A stretch of 53,327 nucleotides of DNA from an uncultured Bacteroidales bacterium (lineage in GTDB: Bacteria; Bacteroidota; Bacteroidia; Bacteroidales; Bacteroidaceae). Positions within the stretch are counted from its first letter, which is position 1; every line of letters starts with the position of its first letter. Of the stretch, positions 23,580 to 32,122 are shown in pieces. Below the pieces are notes generated by a model, which ran no database searches, was not told the origin of the DNA, and was given only the letters and a program-made list of their open reading frames with translations. Where the stretch lies: contig CADCIO010000015.1 in NCBI GenBank assembly GCA_902801475.1, positions 1 through 53,327 of the forward strand, in the 5' to 3' direction. The translations under genes were made by a program, and so were the position numbers.

Positions 23580-24409
23580 TGGATGTATTTGTTGATTTCG
23601 TCAAGTGTCATGTGGCGTCGCTGGGCATAGTCGGCGAGCTGGTCGCGATCTATTTTGCCTACAGCGAAGTAGCGTGCTTGTGGCAGGCTGAGCATGAGCC
23701 CGCTCACAGAGGCGTGGGGTTGCATCATGGCAGAAGAGGTGAGGGTCACTCCGATGCTCTTGAATCCAATCAACTGGTCGATGATGAAGTTGATGGAGAT
23801 GTCGGGCAGACAAGGATAGCCTACAGCGGGTCGGATGCCCTGGAACTTCTCCTGATGCAGTTCTGCGATGGTGAGCTGTTCATTGGGCGCATAGCCCCAG
23901 ATGGTTTTTCTCACCTCTTCGTGAAGTCTTTCTGCTCCTGCTTCAGCCAAGCGGTCGGCAAGGGTTTGGAGGAGCATTTGGTTATAGTTGTCGTCTGGGA
24001 AGGTCTTTCCCACGTCGATGCTGGTGGATGTGGCAAAAATGCCAATCTGGTCTTGCCGCATGGCTGCCTTGGATCGCACAAAGTCGCTTAGGCAGAGGCA
24101 CATGCCGTCGTTGCCGGGCACTTGTTGTCGCAGCATAGGCAGACGGACTGGATTTCCATAAGGATGACTCTGTCCGCATTCACAAGGACGCATGGGCTGC
24201 ACCACGATGTCATCACCTTCGCTCCATGCTGGCAGGATTTCCACCGCTGTCTTGACCTTCAGGTAGGGTTGCAGGCGTTGGAGCATCTTCTGTGCCTCTT
24301 CATATAGGCGTTGCCCCTCTTCCGACTGCTGTGGCAATGACCACGCATGGAAGAAATACACCCAATTGATGTAGTCCTTTAGGTCGCTGATGCGGTAGTT
24401 ACGTCTCAT
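23570..24409 (-). CDS. Stand-alone methionine synthase (MetH) activation domain
   Basis: 279 residues from the ATG at 24409 (MRRNYRISDLKDYINW), which overlaps the pyrC stop as ATGA. Upstream in-frame codons lie inside pyrC and are rejected. It matches the AdoMet-binding activation domain of cobalamin-dependent methionine synthase: YINWVYFFHAW, a DFVRSK cluster, DNYNQMLLQTLADRLAEAGAE (in pieces), WGYAP and RPAVGYPCLPD, the last being the AdoMet-binding hallmark. Such free-standing domains reactivate a separate MetH core by reductive methylation of cob(II)alamin. No metH core is in the window. Confidence 0.85.
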   Translation of the reverse strand: MRRNYRISDLKDYINWVYFFHAWSLPQQSEEGQRLYEEAQKMLQRLQPYLKVKTAVEILPAWSEGDDIVVQPMRPCECGQSHPYGNPVRLPMLRQQVPGNDGMCLCLSDFVRSKAAMRQDQIGIFATSTSIDVGKTFPDDNYNQMLLQTLADRLAEAGAERLHEEVRKTIWGYAPNEQLTIAELHQEKFQGIRPAVGYPCLPDISINFIIDQLIGFKSIGVTLTSSAMMQPHASVSGLMLSLPQARYFAVGKIDRDQLADYAQRRHMTLDEINKYIQCC

Positions 24410-25749
24410 GACACCTGAAATCTCAGTTCCTTGCCTCTGACACCATCTACCACGATGCCATCGCTGTAGGCGGTGATACCGTTGATGAGGGTACGACGTA
24501 CACGCCATTTGAAGAAGCGCTCGTCCATAGGCGTCCAGCCGCACTTCGTATAGTAACGTCCTTCTCTCACCTGCCAGTTGGCTTCTGGGTCAACAAGCGT
24601 GAGGTCGGCATAATAGCCAGGACGGATGAATCCACGTTTCTCGATGTGGAAGAGTTTGGCAGGGTTGTGCGACATGAGGTCTGGGATGCGCTCGATGGGT
24701 AAGATACCGTTCTCGCTCAGTTCCAACATCGACACTAACGAGAACTGAATCATCGGCATGCCCGATGCCGCTCTCAACGCACCACCCAGTTTCTCGCTCT
24801 CCAGATGAGGCGCATGGTCGGTTGCCACCACGTCGATGAGTCCGTTGGTCAATGCCTCGCGCAAGGCGGCACGATCTTCTGGTGTCTTGACCGATGGGTT
24901 GCACTTGATACGTGTGCCCAGCGTGTCGTAGTCTTCAGTCGTGAACATCAGGTGGGCAATGACTGCCTCAGCGGTGATCTTCTTCTCCTCGATGGGCTTG
25001 TTCTCAAACAGCTCCAGTTCCTTGGCTGTAGAGACGTGGGCGATGTGCAGACGCGCACCTGTGTCTTTGGCCATTTGCACAGCCAGCGCAGACGACTCAT
25101 AGCAGGCTTCCACACTGCGGATGCGAGAGTGGTAGCGTACAGGGAAGTCGTTCTGACCCTTATATTTCTTCTTGAATGCTCGGATATTGGCTTCGATGAT
25201 GCCAGTGTTCTCGCAATGTGCCATCAGCAAGAGGGGAGAGGTGGCGAAGATGCGATAGAGGGATTCAGTACGATCCACCAGCATATTGCCCGTGCTGCTG
25301 CCCATGAACACCTTCACCCCTGGCACACGTGTGCGATCAAGGATCGGCAAGGTCTCCACATTGTCGTTGGTGGCTCCAAAATAGAAGGAGTAGTTCACAC
25401 GACTGTCTCTTGCCGCAATCTGGAACTTCTCTTCCAGCAGGTTGAGTGTCGTGGTGGGAGGATTGGTGTTGGGCATCTCCATATAGGACGTCACGCCTCC
25501 TGCGGCAGCCGTACGATTTTCGCTGGCAATGTCAGCCTTGTGGGTCATGCCTGGCTCACGGAAATGCACGTGGTCATCAATCACACCAGGGAACAGGTAT
25601 AGTCCTGTCGCATCAATCTCCAAGTCATAGTACTGCGTGGTGTCATCACTCTCTAGCACTTCCTGAATCATCTCGTCTTCAATCACGACAGAGCCGATGA
25701 ATTGGCGTCCCTCATTTACGATGGTTGCGTTTCTGATGATTGTTTTCAT
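24406..25749 (-). CDS. pyrC: Dihydroorotase
   Basis: 447 residues, the length of class I dihydroorotases. Metal and substrate motifs are DDHVHFREPG near residue 60, the Lys in PGVKVFMGSS (candidate carbamylated residue), LLMAHCENT, ARLHIAHVSTAKE and VATDHAPH. It cyclises N-carbamoyl-aspartate in pyrimidine synthesis. It sits 18 bp after the glycosyltransferase gene and overlaps the next gene by 4 bp, an arrangement seen in other Bacteroidales (recalled). Confidence 0.94.
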   Translation of the reverse strand: MKTIIRNATIVNEGRQFIGSVVIEDEMIQEVLESDDTTQYYDLEIDATGLYLFPGVIDDHVHFREPGMTHKADIASENRTAAAGGVTSYMEMPNTNPPTTTLNLLEEKFQIAARDSRVNYSFYFGATNDNVETLPILDRTRVPGVKVFMGSSTGNMLVDRTESLYRIFATSPLLLMAHCENTGIIEANIRAFKKKYKGQNDFPVRYHSRIRSVEACYESSALAVQMAKDTGARLHIAHVSTAKELELFENKPIEEKKITAEAVIAHLMFTTEDYDTLGTRIKCNPSVKTPEDRAALREALTNGLIDVVATDHAPHLESEKLGGALRAASGMPMIQFSLVSMLELSENGILPIERIPDLMSHNPAKLFHIEKRGFIRPGYYADLTLVDPEANWQVREGRYYTKCGWTPMDERFFKWRVRRTLINGITAYSDGIVVDGVRGKELRFQVS

Positions 25750-25767
25750 AGGTTGTTGTTCCTTCGG

Positions 25768-26544
25768 TTAGTCTTTTTTCTCTGTTTGATTGTTTTCGTC
25801 CACAGGCTTGGGGTATTTCCTGAACCATCCGTCCCATCTCAGTCTTATCACGCCGAAGAATGCTTCGCCAAAGATGCTGCTGTTCATCTTCGATACGCCT
25901 TCCACACGGTTGACGAAGATGACAGGCACTTCCTTGATCTTGAAGCCGCACTTGTAGGTGGTGAACTTCATCTCAATCTGGAAGGCATAACCCTTAAAGC
26001 GGATGGCGTCGAGGTCGATGGTCTCCAGCACACGGCGTTTGTAGCACTTGAAGCCGGCAGTCGTGTCGTGCACCTTGAAGCCCGTGATGAACCGTACATA
26101 TTTAGAAGCGAAATACGACATCAGCACTCGACCCATGGGCCAGTTGACCACATTCACACCAGAGATGTAACGGCTGCCGATGGCAAGGTCGTAACCCTCA
26201 TCGGCACAGGCCGAATAGAGTCTGGGTAGGTCGCTGGGCGCATGGGAGAAGTCGGCATCCATCTCGAAGATGTAGTCGTAACCATGTTCCAAACCCCATT
26301 TGAAACCTACGATGTAGGCAGTGCCCAATCCTTGTTTTCCTGTACGCTCCAACAGGAACAGACGGTCGGCAAACTCTGCCTCCATCAGTCCCTTCACAAT
26401 GGCGGCAGTGCCGTCAGGGGAACCATCATCAATCACAAGAATGTGGAAACATTTCTCCAATGCAAATACTGCACGGACAATCTTCTCAATATTCTCCTTC
26501 TCGTTGTAAGTAGGTATGATAACTATGCTGTCGCTCTCGTTCAT
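25768..26544 (-). CDS. Polyprenol-phosphate glycosyltransferase (DPM1-like GT2)
   Basis: 258 residues from ATG 26544 (MNESDSIVIIPTYNEKENIE); ATG 26559 is a possible alternative, and the longer in-frame start at 26676 lies upstream of the -7 at 26574-26581. Family-2 motifs are VIDDGSPDGT, EMDADFSHAP (DxD-type) and SRYISGVNV. The protein ends soon after the catalytic domain, like soluble dolichol-phosphate mannose synthases, without added membrane helices. It would load a sugar on undecaprenyl phosphate at the inner face of the membrane for glycan or lipoprotein glycosylation. It is the first gene of the plsC operon and divergent from ino1. Confidence 0.85.
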   Translation of the reverse strand: MNESDSIVIIPTYNEKENIEKIVRAVFALEKCFHILVIDDGSPDGTAAIVKGLMEAEFADRLFLLERTGKQGLGTAYIVGFKWGLEHGYDYIFEMDADFSHAPSDLPRLYSACADEGYDLAIGSRYISGVNVVNWPMGRVLMSYFASKYVRFITGFKVHDTTAGFKCYKRRVLETIDLDAIRFKGYAFQIEMKFTTYKCGFKIKEVPVIFVNRVEGVSKMNSSIFGEAFFGVIRLRWDGWFRKYPKPVDENNQTEKKD

Positions 26545-26573
26545 GTACGATACATGCATTAATCTTTGTGTTG

Positions 26574-26581
26574 CAAAGTTA
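26574..26581 (-). promoter_or_regulatory. -7 element of the glycosyltransferase-pyrC-plsC operon
   Basis: The minus strand reads TAACTTTG followed by C, matching the consensus. The ATGs at 26559 and 26544 lie 15 and 30 bp downstream. Confidence 0.6.
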
Positions 26582-26665
26582 GCACAAACCGCCCATTCGT
26601 CAAAATAAAAGTACTTATTTTTTGTTAAAGTTCCCGAAAAGGCGAAAACTTTATGTGGTTTTCCG

Positions 26666-26673
26666 TATCTTTG
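26666..26673 (+). promoter_or_regulatory. -7 element of ino1
   Basis: TATCTTTG followed by C matches the consensus and lies 40 bp before the ino1 ATG. It is divergent from the -7 at 26574-26581. Confidence 0.6.
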
Positions 26674-26712
26674 CAAAGTTTTAATTAAATTCTTGGAAAA
26701 GAGTAATTCGAA

Positions 26713-28041
26713 ATGGAGAATAAAAATGTGGAGCCTGCAGAAGGCAAATTGGGCATCATGGTTGTCGGACTTGGTGCCGTCACTTCTACCTTTATGACAG
26801 GTGTGTTGATGGCTCGCAAAGGACTTGCGAAGCCTGTGGGTTCAATGACTCAGTATGATAAGATTCGTGTGGGCAAGGGTGCCGACAAGAAGTATCTTTC
26901 CTATGGGGAAATCGTTCCAATGGCCAAGTTGGCCGACATTGTGTTTGGTGCATGGGATGTCTATCCTGCCAACGCCTTTCAGAGTGCCATGTATGCAGAG
27001 GTGCTCAGAGAGAAGGACATCTTACCTGTAAAGGATGAATTGGAGAAGATTGTGCCGCTCAAGGCAGCTTTCGATAAGAACTTTGCCAAGCGTCTTGATG
27101 GCGACAACGTGAAGCAATGCGCTACCCGTTGGGACATGGTCGAGCAGATTCGTGCCGACATTCGCCAGTTCAAGGCAGAGAACAACTGTGCCCGTATCGT
27201 GGTGGCTTGGGCAGCTTCTACAGAAATATATGTAGAACCTAATATGGCTGTTCACGACACACTCGCTCATCTTGAGGCAGCCATGAAGGCTGACGATCGT
27301 GTGAACATCGCGCCCTCCATGTGCTATGCCTATGCAGCATTGGCAGAAGGCGCTCCCTTCATCATGGGCGCTCCCAACACCACCGTCGATATTCCCGCCA
27401 TGTGGGAAATGTCGGAGAAGCTCGGTCTGCCCATCGCCGGCAAGGACTTCAAGACCGGTCAGACCCTCGTGAAGTCTGGTTTCGCCCCCATCATCGGTAC
27501 CCGTTGCTTAGGGCTCAACGGTTGGTTCTCCACCAATATCCTCGGCAATCGCGACGGACTCGTGCTCGATGAACCCGCCAACTTCCGCACGAAGGAAGTC
27601 AGCAAACTCTCCACACTTGAAACGATTTTGAAGCCAGAGGCTCAGCCCGACCTCTACGGACACGGCAACGACGAGGACAACCAATACTATCATAAGGTGC
27701 GCATCAACTACTATCCACCGCGCAACGACAACAAGGAAGGTTGGGACAACATCGACATCTTCGGCTGGATGAACTACCCCATGCAGATCAAGATCAACTT
27801 CCTCTGCCGCGACTCCATCCTCGCTGCCCCTCTGTTGCTCGACCTCTGCCTGCTCAGTGACCTTGCTGCACGTGCCCACAAGAGTGGCATCCAACGCTTC
27901 CTCTCCTTCTTCCTCAAAGCCCCCATGCACGACTACACGCAGGGCGAGGAACCTGTCAACCATCTCTTCCAGCAATACACCATGCTGAAGAACGCTATCC
28001 GCGAAATGGGTGGTTACGAGCCAGACGAGGAAATCGACTGA
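26713..28041 (+). CDS. ino1: Inositol-3-phosphate synthase
   Basis: 442 residues. It starts with a Rossmann dinucleotide motif, GIMVVGLGAVTSTF, and carries the bacterial/archaeal Ino1 landmarks: FGAWDVYPANAF, NTTVDIPAM, AGKDFKTGQTLVKSG, LGLNGWFSTNILGN and a late IQRFLSFFLKAPMHD. It converts glucose-6-phosphate to inositol-3-phosphate with NAD, the first step toward inositol lipids. In Bacteroides this enzyme belongs to an inositol-lipid gene cluster; here the later genes (CDP-alcohol transferase, phosphatase) are not adjacent. It converges on the MG2-type gene with 8 bp between the stops. Confidence 0.92.
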   Translation: MENKNVEPAEGKLGIMVVGLGAVTSTFMTGVLMARKGLAKPVGSMTQYDKIRVGKGADKKYLSYGEIVPMAKLADIVFGAWDVYPANAFQSAMYAEVLREKDILPVKDELEKIVPLKAAFDKNFAKRLDGDNVKQCATRWDMVEQIRADIRQFKAENNCARIVVAWAASTEIYVEPNMAVHDTLAHLEAAMKADDRVNIAPSMCYAYAALAEGAPFIMGAPNTTVDIPAMWEMSEKLGLPIAGKDFKTGQTLVKSGFAPIIGTRCLGLNGWFSTNILGNRDGLVLDEPANFRTKEVSKLSTLETILKPEAQPDLYGHGNDEDNQYYHKVRINYYPPRNDNKEGWDNIDIFGWMNYPMQIKINFLCRDSILAAPLLLDLCLLSDLAARAHKSGIQRFLSFFLKAPMHDYTQGEEPVNHLFQQYTMLKNAIREMGGYEPDEEID

Positions 28042-28049
28042 TCGGCATG

Positions 28050-31000
28050 CTATTCATTCACTAGCACTTTTCCCTCTGGGGTTATTCCCTCCACACTGAT
28101 GTACATCTCCTCGCAGGTTGAGTTATTGAAGAACTCCACTTTGGCCTTACCTTGCTCATTGGTCATGATGTTGGGTTGCCAGTAGATGGTGCGTCGGAAG
28201 TCTGCTGTAGGTGGAATCACGCTGTAATCCTCCATTTTGAAGGTGGAAGCTTGGTTGAATCCTTGGAAGTAGGTGCGACGCAGTCCCTTATTACTCTCTG
28301 TGGTGAAGATGGTGTGCAGATAAACATAGATGAGGGTGCAGCGATTCATCTCTTCAGGATCACCAGGAACAATATAGACAGATTTCACCTCGTCCAACCA
28401 GACTTCTTCTGGAACGATTCCCAAAAGGGGACGCTCTCCGTTATCAAAAATCCACATGATTTTGTCTCCGTCATATAGAGGAGGCTCTGTCCGGCTCTTT
28501 TCATTATAATAAAAGAGTGAGTTTTTCTTTTTCAAGAAACTGAAAAGATAAGGTACGGGTTCCCCTCTGTCGAGCGCATCTTCCATTTCCCTGTCTATGT
28601 CATAGTAGAGGCTTGCATACCGACGACCGTATGATTCATCCTTGAATCGCCAGTTGTCATTGGTGAAATAACGTTTCTTCGCCTTCACCGTCACATTTTG
28701 TATCACGTGATTCTTCTCCGTAATGGGCACAAACACGTCTTCTTCCTCCTCCAACTCTTGGAAAGGCTTCTTTACAAAGGCATTGGGTGCCAATGGATGC
28801 AGGATTTGTCTCTCCAAAGGGGTGATATACCTTGGCTCTGGTGAGAACTGCCTGTCGATGCCCACATAGTAAGTCTTAAGCTTCTCCTTCTTCTTTCCAT
28901 CTTTGGTGGTGTAGATGCACAGTTTCCATTCTCCATTGATGAACGGCATCTTGAAGGCGTAGTTGCCCACAGAGTCTGTCCTGGTGTCACCTAGCAGACT
29001 TTCTCCCTTTTCATTGTAGAGGATGGTGTATAGATGCACGTTCGACACGGAATTGTGTTTCCTGTACACTTTCAGTTGTCCGTTCAGAATCATCTGATCT
29101 TCCAATGGTTGCGCCTTGCGGAAAGTGTAGCGTTCTGACATCAGTCGCCAGTCATAGCGTCGCCAGCCCTGTGTCAACATCAGCAGGTCGGCATCCTGAC
29201 GATGTTTCTTGTCGTCTGCCTCGAAGTAATAATCGACATTGTGAATATATCCTCTCACATCCGACGACAAGAGCATCCAAGTCTTCATATTGCCTTGCCT
29301 GCCATTCGTCATCGTCTGGGCATCCATCGCAGAGAAGGAGAGGTTGGCATTGGGATGTGTGTTCAGTTCCATCTCCACCTTGCCACAGGGTTTCAGCCGT
29401 TGTGTGAGTGTGGTGACTTGTATGCTGTCTGCCTTGTTTGGTTTGGGACAGATGAAGAAGAGCCGTTCTGCCATGATGGCGCCCCTGCTGTCGAAGAAGG
29501 TCATCTGGTTCACGCCCTCAGGCATCGTCTTCCTGTCCAGTTCTATCTCCATCAAAGGAACAGCGATAAGTGTGTCGCAAGCTACGATATTGCCGTCATG
29601 CATGATGACATAACCCAGCAGGTTGCCACATACGCCCTTTGTGCATTGCAGCGTGGCAAGCATCTGCTCATTCACTGCATCCACGCTCAGCACACAACCC
29701 TCCCTCTTGGCTTCTGGCAGGGTAAAATACTGCATGTTCCTTCGTTCTGACTTTTTCAGGTTCCGCATCTGGAAAGTGAGCTTTCCTGTATCGGGCACCA
29801 CCTCGAAAATGCCTCTTCCCAACGTGTCCGTCTGGACGGAGGCCAACACATCACCCTTTTCATTCATCACAAAGCCTTCCCCCTCATGCGGATTTCCATT
29901 GTCATCGACTGCCAATAATGCCACTCTGCATCGTTTCCCCACAATCAAGTCTCCACCTTCTGGATAGAATTTTACGCTGATGGTCTTCATCAGGTCACTT
30001 GTGTAGATGCCATCGTCTATCGCCTTCTGATAAAGCGAATCCTCACTATAACGGTTGTTAGGGTCACGGTTCGAATAAGACGTAGTCCTGATGGTCAAGT
30101 CGGAATAATTTCCCTCCGTCTTGGGAGCTTTGAATACGGGGATTACACGAGAGAAGACGGCATTCGTGCCCCAGTTGGTCATGTATCTTGTGTAGGCTCT
30201 CACCTCATAATAACCCGACGTGAGCAAGGTGTCTAACTTGATGTCTCCATGCGACACACCCAACGAATCAATGGGGTACTTGCGTGTCTTCACCACATCG
30301 CCACTGGGATTGAGCAGTTCCACATACAGCACCTTGCTCAAGTTGGAGGGACGTCCATTGTCCGTCCTTGTCACGTATGCCTTGAACCATAAGGTCTCAT
30401 TCTCGAAGTAGCCCATGTTGTCGAAGTGCAGGTATACCTTTTCCTGTGGCAGCACCTTGTTGAAGTTCATTGCCTTCTGAATGTAAGCAAATACAGGTGA
30501 AGCGGATACCGCTTTTTGTGCCACCTCTATATTCGGTTTTTCATCCGCAATCATCCGTTCCAGCGTCGTTCGCTGCATGAAACTGGCCTCTTGTTGAAGG
30601 TCTGGATTGGTGCCTGCCGACAAGATGGCCTTCAGCAGATTCTCCTTCACTGCAACGCTTTTTTCAGCCAGAACGGCAACATTGTCGGCATCTGCCAACG
30701 TCATGTTGACCTCCAGATTGTTCGAATAGACTTGTGCTGCAGCCTTCGCCACCTCAGTAAAGCCTCTTTTATGCGTGTAGTGGACTTGGATGAGCACAGC
30801 GACATCCTGTCCCAAGACCCTGTCCTCGCCCAAACGATCCATGCTCGTCATCAGTCCTCGCACAGCGCCATCGAAACGAAGCAGACGGAAAGTCTTGGCA
30901 TCAATATAGAGTTTGCCATACAGGATGCTTGTCGTTGTTTTCACTTTCGGCTTCAACTCCACCACATACATCAATCCTCCGCCATCCGATTGCAGCGTCT

Positions 31001-31679
31001 GGCTGGAGATGGCATAATAATAATTCAGGAAACGGCTTGAGAAGGGGGCTTGGAAAGGTTCGATGACCGAACTCTGCAAAGGTACTTGTTGCATCATGGG
31101 ACCCGCCATCAGGAGATTGTGCAGATTGGTGTGCTGCATCTGCGACACCACCTGCTCCCCAGTCTGCATTCTTGTCCAGTACTGACCAGACGCCACGCGC
31201 ATATTACGCACATTCACGGCCGACTGCGCTGTCAGGAAATCCTCCACCATCTCCTCACACCCGCCGCTCTTGATGGTGATGCGGTTGAGATACATCCTCG
31301 TCTTCTTCTTATGTTTCTTGAAATCCTGCACCAGCACATTTCTGGCTCTTGTCAGGATGGCCTCGCTGGAAAGCACCGTCACACCAGCCACAGACAAGGC
31401 AGCAGGGCGCATCTTCACCACATCGGGCATCTCGCTCGCCTTCCACTTGCAAGCCTGATAGCCCACGAAGGAGAAACGCAACGAATCCTCAGCCCTTGCC
31501 ACGATGGTGAAATCACCCTCCATATTGGTGACGCACCCTCTGCCCCCTGTCCGAACGACATTCACAAAGGGCATCGCCTCTCCCGTCTCTGCATCCACCA
31601 CCCGTGCACGAAACACCTCCTGTGCATGAAGCGAGCACACAGCAAACATCAATAATAATATGTGAAGCAGTCTTCTCAT
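28050..31679 (-). CDS. Large secreted MG2/carboxypeptidase-regulatory-like surface protein
   Basis: 1209 residues from ATG 31679 (MRRLLHILLLMF...LHAQ, a clean signal peptide). Residues about 20-105 form a CarboxypepD_reg-like beta sandwich (RARVVDAETGEAMPFVNVV...). A middle region has the MG2-like VYLHFDNMGYFENETLWFKAYV, typical of Bacteroidota outer-membrane proteins linked to TonB systems. Further beta domains include SVGNYAFKMPFINGEWKL, and the C terminus has KAKVEFFNNSTCEEMYISVEG. There is no beta-barrel, thioester or protease motif, so it is neither a TonB receptor nor a full alpha-2-macroglobulin. It probably stays on or near the outer membrane. Its partner is unknown. Confidence 0.75.
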   Translation of the reverse strand: MRRLLHILLLMFAVCSLHAQEVFRARVVDAETGEAMPFVNVVRTGGRGCVTNMEGDFTIVARAEDSLRFSFVGYQACKWKASEMPDVVKMRPAALSVAGVTVLSSEAILTRARNVLVQDFKKHKKKTRMYLNRITIKSGGCEEMVEDFLTAQSAVNVRNMRVASGQYWTRMQTGEQVVSQMQHTNLHNLLMAGPMMQQVPLQSSVIEPFQAPFSSRFLNYYYAISSQTLQSDGGGLMYVVELKPKVKTTTSILYGKLYIDAKTFRLLRFDGAVRGLMTSMDRLGEDRVLGQDVAVLIQVHYTHKRGFTEVAKAAAQVYSNNLEVNMTLADADNVAVLAEKSVAVKENLLKAILSAGTNPDLQQEASFMQRTTLERMIADEKPNIEVAQKAVSASPVFAYIQKAMNFNKVLPQEKVYLHFDNMGYFENETLWFKAYVTRTDNGRPSNLSKVLYVELLNPSGDVVKTRKYPIDSLGVSHGDIKLDTLLTSGYYEVRAYTRYMTNWGTNAVFSRVIPVFKAPKTEGNYSDLTIRTTSYSNRDPNNRYSEDSLYQKAIDDGIYTSDLMKTISVKFYPEGGDLIVGKRCRVALLAVDDNGNPHEGEGFVMNEKGDVLASVQTDTLGRGIFEVVPDTGKLTFQMRNLKKSERRNMQYFTLPEAKREGCVLSVDAVNEQMLATLQCTKGVCGNLLGYVIMHDGNIVACDTLIAVPLMEIELDRKTMPEGVNQMTFFDSRGAIMAERLFFICPKPNKADSIQVTTLTQRLKPCGKVEMELNTHPNANLSFSAMDAQTMTNGRQGNMKTWMLLSSDVRGYIHNVDYYFEADDKKHRQDADLLMLTQGWRRYDWRLMSERYTFRKAQPLEDQMILNGQLKVYRKHNSVSNVHLYTILYNEKGESLLGDTRTDSVGNYAFKMPFINGEWKLCIYTTKDGKKKEKLKTYYVGIDRQFSPEPRYITPLERQILHPLAPNAFVKKPFQELEEEEDVFVPITEKNHVIQNVTVKAKKRYFTNDNWRFKDESYGRRYASLYYDIDREMEDALDRGEPVPYLFSFLKKKNSLFYYNEKSRTEPPLYDGDKIMWIFDNGERPLLGIVPEEVWLDEVKSVYIVPGDPEEMNRCTLIYVYLHTIFTTESNKGLRRTYFQGFNQASTFKMEDYSVIPPTADFRRTIYWQPNIMTNEQGKAKVEFFNNSTCEEMYISVEGITPEGKVLVNE

Positions 31680-31789
31680 TGTTTTGGTTGTATTAGTTCT
31701 CACCTCTCCTATTCCCCCTTTTTCATGAAATGTATAACAATCGCCCCACTTTTTTCACATAACCCCTGCGTTTTTAACATTTCAGGGTA

Positions 31790-31797
31790 CAAATGTA
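31790..31797 (-). promoter_or_regulatory. -7 element of the MG2-type gene
   Basis: The minus strand reads TACATTTG, matching TAnnTTTG, 110 bp upstream of ATG 31679. No clear -33 was seen. Confidence 0.4.
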
Positions 31798-31844
31798 CGA
31801 AGTTTTTCCCATTTAATGTAAACCCAATACGCTCAACCTTATTG

Positions 31845-31866
31845 CTGAGGGAAATTTTTCCCTCAG
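31845..31866. other. Small hairpin in the 31.7-32.1 kb gap
   Basis: CTGAGGGAA pairs with TTCCCTCAG (9 bp, 4-nt loop). On the minus strand no T run follows directly. It could be the terminator of mfd, which ends 250 bp to the right, or a regulatory hairpin. The rest of 31680-32113 holds the promoter at 31790, the GGAAACG boxes and the rightward promoter at 32091; no convincing gene is present. Confidence 0.35.
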
Positions 31867-32024
31867 TACCAAAGTTTTTTTACTCTCAATTCTGAAAAAT
31901 AACCAAATAACCTTTGGGGTCGAGAACTGTTCGCCTGACTATGGTCAATGAATGGGGCTTTGTCTGCTGACTGAGCGGGGTGATGTCTGCTGACATTGCG
32001 AGGCTTTGTGGCCATCGAAAGCCC

Positions 32025-32090
32025 ATCCGTTTCCAGAAAACAAGAAAAATTGGAAACGGTTTCCAAAAAAGCAGATAGTTTGGAAACGGA
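32025..32090. promoter_or_regulatory. Three GGAAACG boxes including a 17-bp palindrome (candidate operators)
   Basis: CCGTTTCCA at 32027-32035, the perfect odd palindrome TTGGAAACGGTTTCCAA at 32050-32066, and TTTGGAAACGGA at 32079-32090 are spaced by about 28 bp. The central palindrome resembles LacI/CcpA-type operators, which centre on a CG-containing dyad. They lie immediately upstream of a full rightward promoter. Confidence 0.45.
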
Positions 32091-32122
32091 TTTGCATGTA
32101 CATTATATAGTCCTTAACTTTG
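32091..32122 (+). promoter_or_regulatory. Rightward promoter antisense to the 3' end of mfd
   Basis: TTTG at 32091-32094 and TAACTTTG at 32115-32122 are 20 bp apart, an ideal Bacteroidota promoter. The predicted transcript starts near 32129 and runs antisense into mfd, whose stop is at 32114. No supported plus-strand gene follows. Confidence 0.5.

Noticed and set aside
24410..24544. N-terminal extension of the MetH-activation gene
   Set aside because: The extra 45 residues overlap the pyrC 3' end and are Arg/His/Gln-rich; the ATGA overlap start fits the family's N terminus.
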